Source of the DNA: Verrucomicrobiota bacterium
GTDB lineage: Bacteria; Verrucomicrobiota; Verrucomicrobiia; Opitutales; Opitutaceae
Length of the DNA: 5,967 nucleotides
Direction of reading: 5' to 3'
Assembly: GCA_023443985.1 (NCBI GenBank)
Contig: JAEZSJ010000063.1
Coordinates: forward strand, 1-5,967
Shown piece after piece: positions 5,668 to 5,967 of this stretch. Under the pieces are notes generated by a model. It was not told where the DNA came from and ran no database searches. It worked only from the letters and a program-made list of their open reading frames with translations. A program made the position numbers and the translations under genes. Positions within the stretch are counted from its first letter, which is position 1. Every line of letters starts with the position of its first letter.

Positions 5668-5967
5668 CTAGAGCCCCGCGGCAGTCAGAGTTGCTTTGTC
5701 TGCGGGCAACCCCGGACTGAGGAATGTGAAGGAGCGTTGTCCGTAATCGCGGGCCAAAGGAGTTCCTGGGGGGAAGATGCCTTTGGTGAGATTCTCATGA
5801 AGGCGAACCGCAGGGATCGCGAAGGCGCCATGTTCGTTCCAATAGTCTTCAACGATCTTGTTCTCATCGCGTCCGTAGGCCTTCTTGAAATGTTGGATCT
5901 CCGTATGGAACATTCCTACGACTGCTCCCTTGATACAAATCGGGTTCTTCCCTGATCCGTAATAGGA
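5668..5967 (-). CDS. Unrecognised low-GC protein, C-terminal 99 residues (5' end outside window)
   Basis: The minus strand is open from the right edge to TAG at 5670-5668, giving 99 residues. I do not recognise the family. The visible part is mixed and protein-like, unlike the Arg/Gly-rich shadows elsewhere: SYYGSGKNPICIKGAVVG at the edge, then an acidic/aromatic stretch (KKAYGRDENKIVEDYWNEHG) and an end with PPGTPLARDYGQRSF. No membrane helix is seen. An internal ATG at 5913 has AAGGGAG 11 bases upstream, so a short 81-residue protein starting there is possible. The open frame reaching the edge makes a C-terminal fragment of a longer gene more likely. By hand count, 5701-5967 is about 53% G+C (141/267), well below the rest of the window, which may indicate recent acquisition. 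It converges on the lipoprotein gene. Confidence 0.6.
   Translation of the reverse strand, partial: SYYGSGKNPICIKGAVVGMFHTEIQHFKKAYGRDENKIVEDYWNEHGAFAIPAVRLHENLTKGIFPPGTPLARDYGQRSFTFLSPGLPADKATLTAAGL

Noticed and set aside
5371..5955. Plus-strand 194-residue frame crossing the hairpins and right edge
   Set aside because: It starts inside the lipoprotein in another frame, passes through the terminator-like stems and opposes the better minus-strand frame. The later part is less clear-cut, because both strands are open there.

Overview
The window is GC-rich bacterial DNA (one sample inside the ATPase gene, 4321-4380, is 48/60 G+C). It holds three complete protein genes and two genes cut by the window edges. 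No rRNA, tRNA, CRISPR array, insertion sequence or phage gene was seen. The very high GC, the absence of clear Shine-Dalgarno sequences before three starts, the Pro/Ala-rich protein and the BamE-like lipoprotein would fit Verrucomicrobiota such as Opitutaceae. That placement is an inference from general familiarity, not a search result, and is weak. The acylated lipoprotein suggests a diderm envelope.

Left half, minus strand: a complete soluble PAS / histidine kinase / receiver hybrid protein (1160-2713) is followed, 183 bp downstream on the same strand, by the first 325 codons of a Pro/Ala-rich then Arg/Glu/Gly-rich low-complexity protein that runs off the left edge (1-976). The two genes are in the same reading frame, and that frame stays open between the kinase stop and the next gene.

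Centre: a 317-bp divergent intergenic region (2714-3030) separates the kinase from the plus-strand genes. It carries two inverted repeats. The better one, AAACGT-6-ACGTTT, lies just upstream of the ATPase start.

Right half, plus strand: a P1B-type copper-transporting ATPase (3031-5079) with CPC, YN and MxxSS metal-site motifs and all catalytic motifs, but no N-terminal metal-binding domain. It is followed 49 bp later by a small BamE/SmpA-like lipoprotein (5129-5578). The two may be co-transcribed, but no functional link is evident. Strong GC hairpins at 5599-5651 lie between the lipoprotein and a convergent, edge-truncated reading frame (5668-5967, minus) of clearly lower GC that I do not recognise.

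Overall this looks like ordinary housekeeping, envelope and signalling content. I see no convincing new multi-gene system. The items most worth a second look are the unidentified low-GC gene at the right edge, the low-complexity protein at the left edge, and the palindrome in front of the metal pump.
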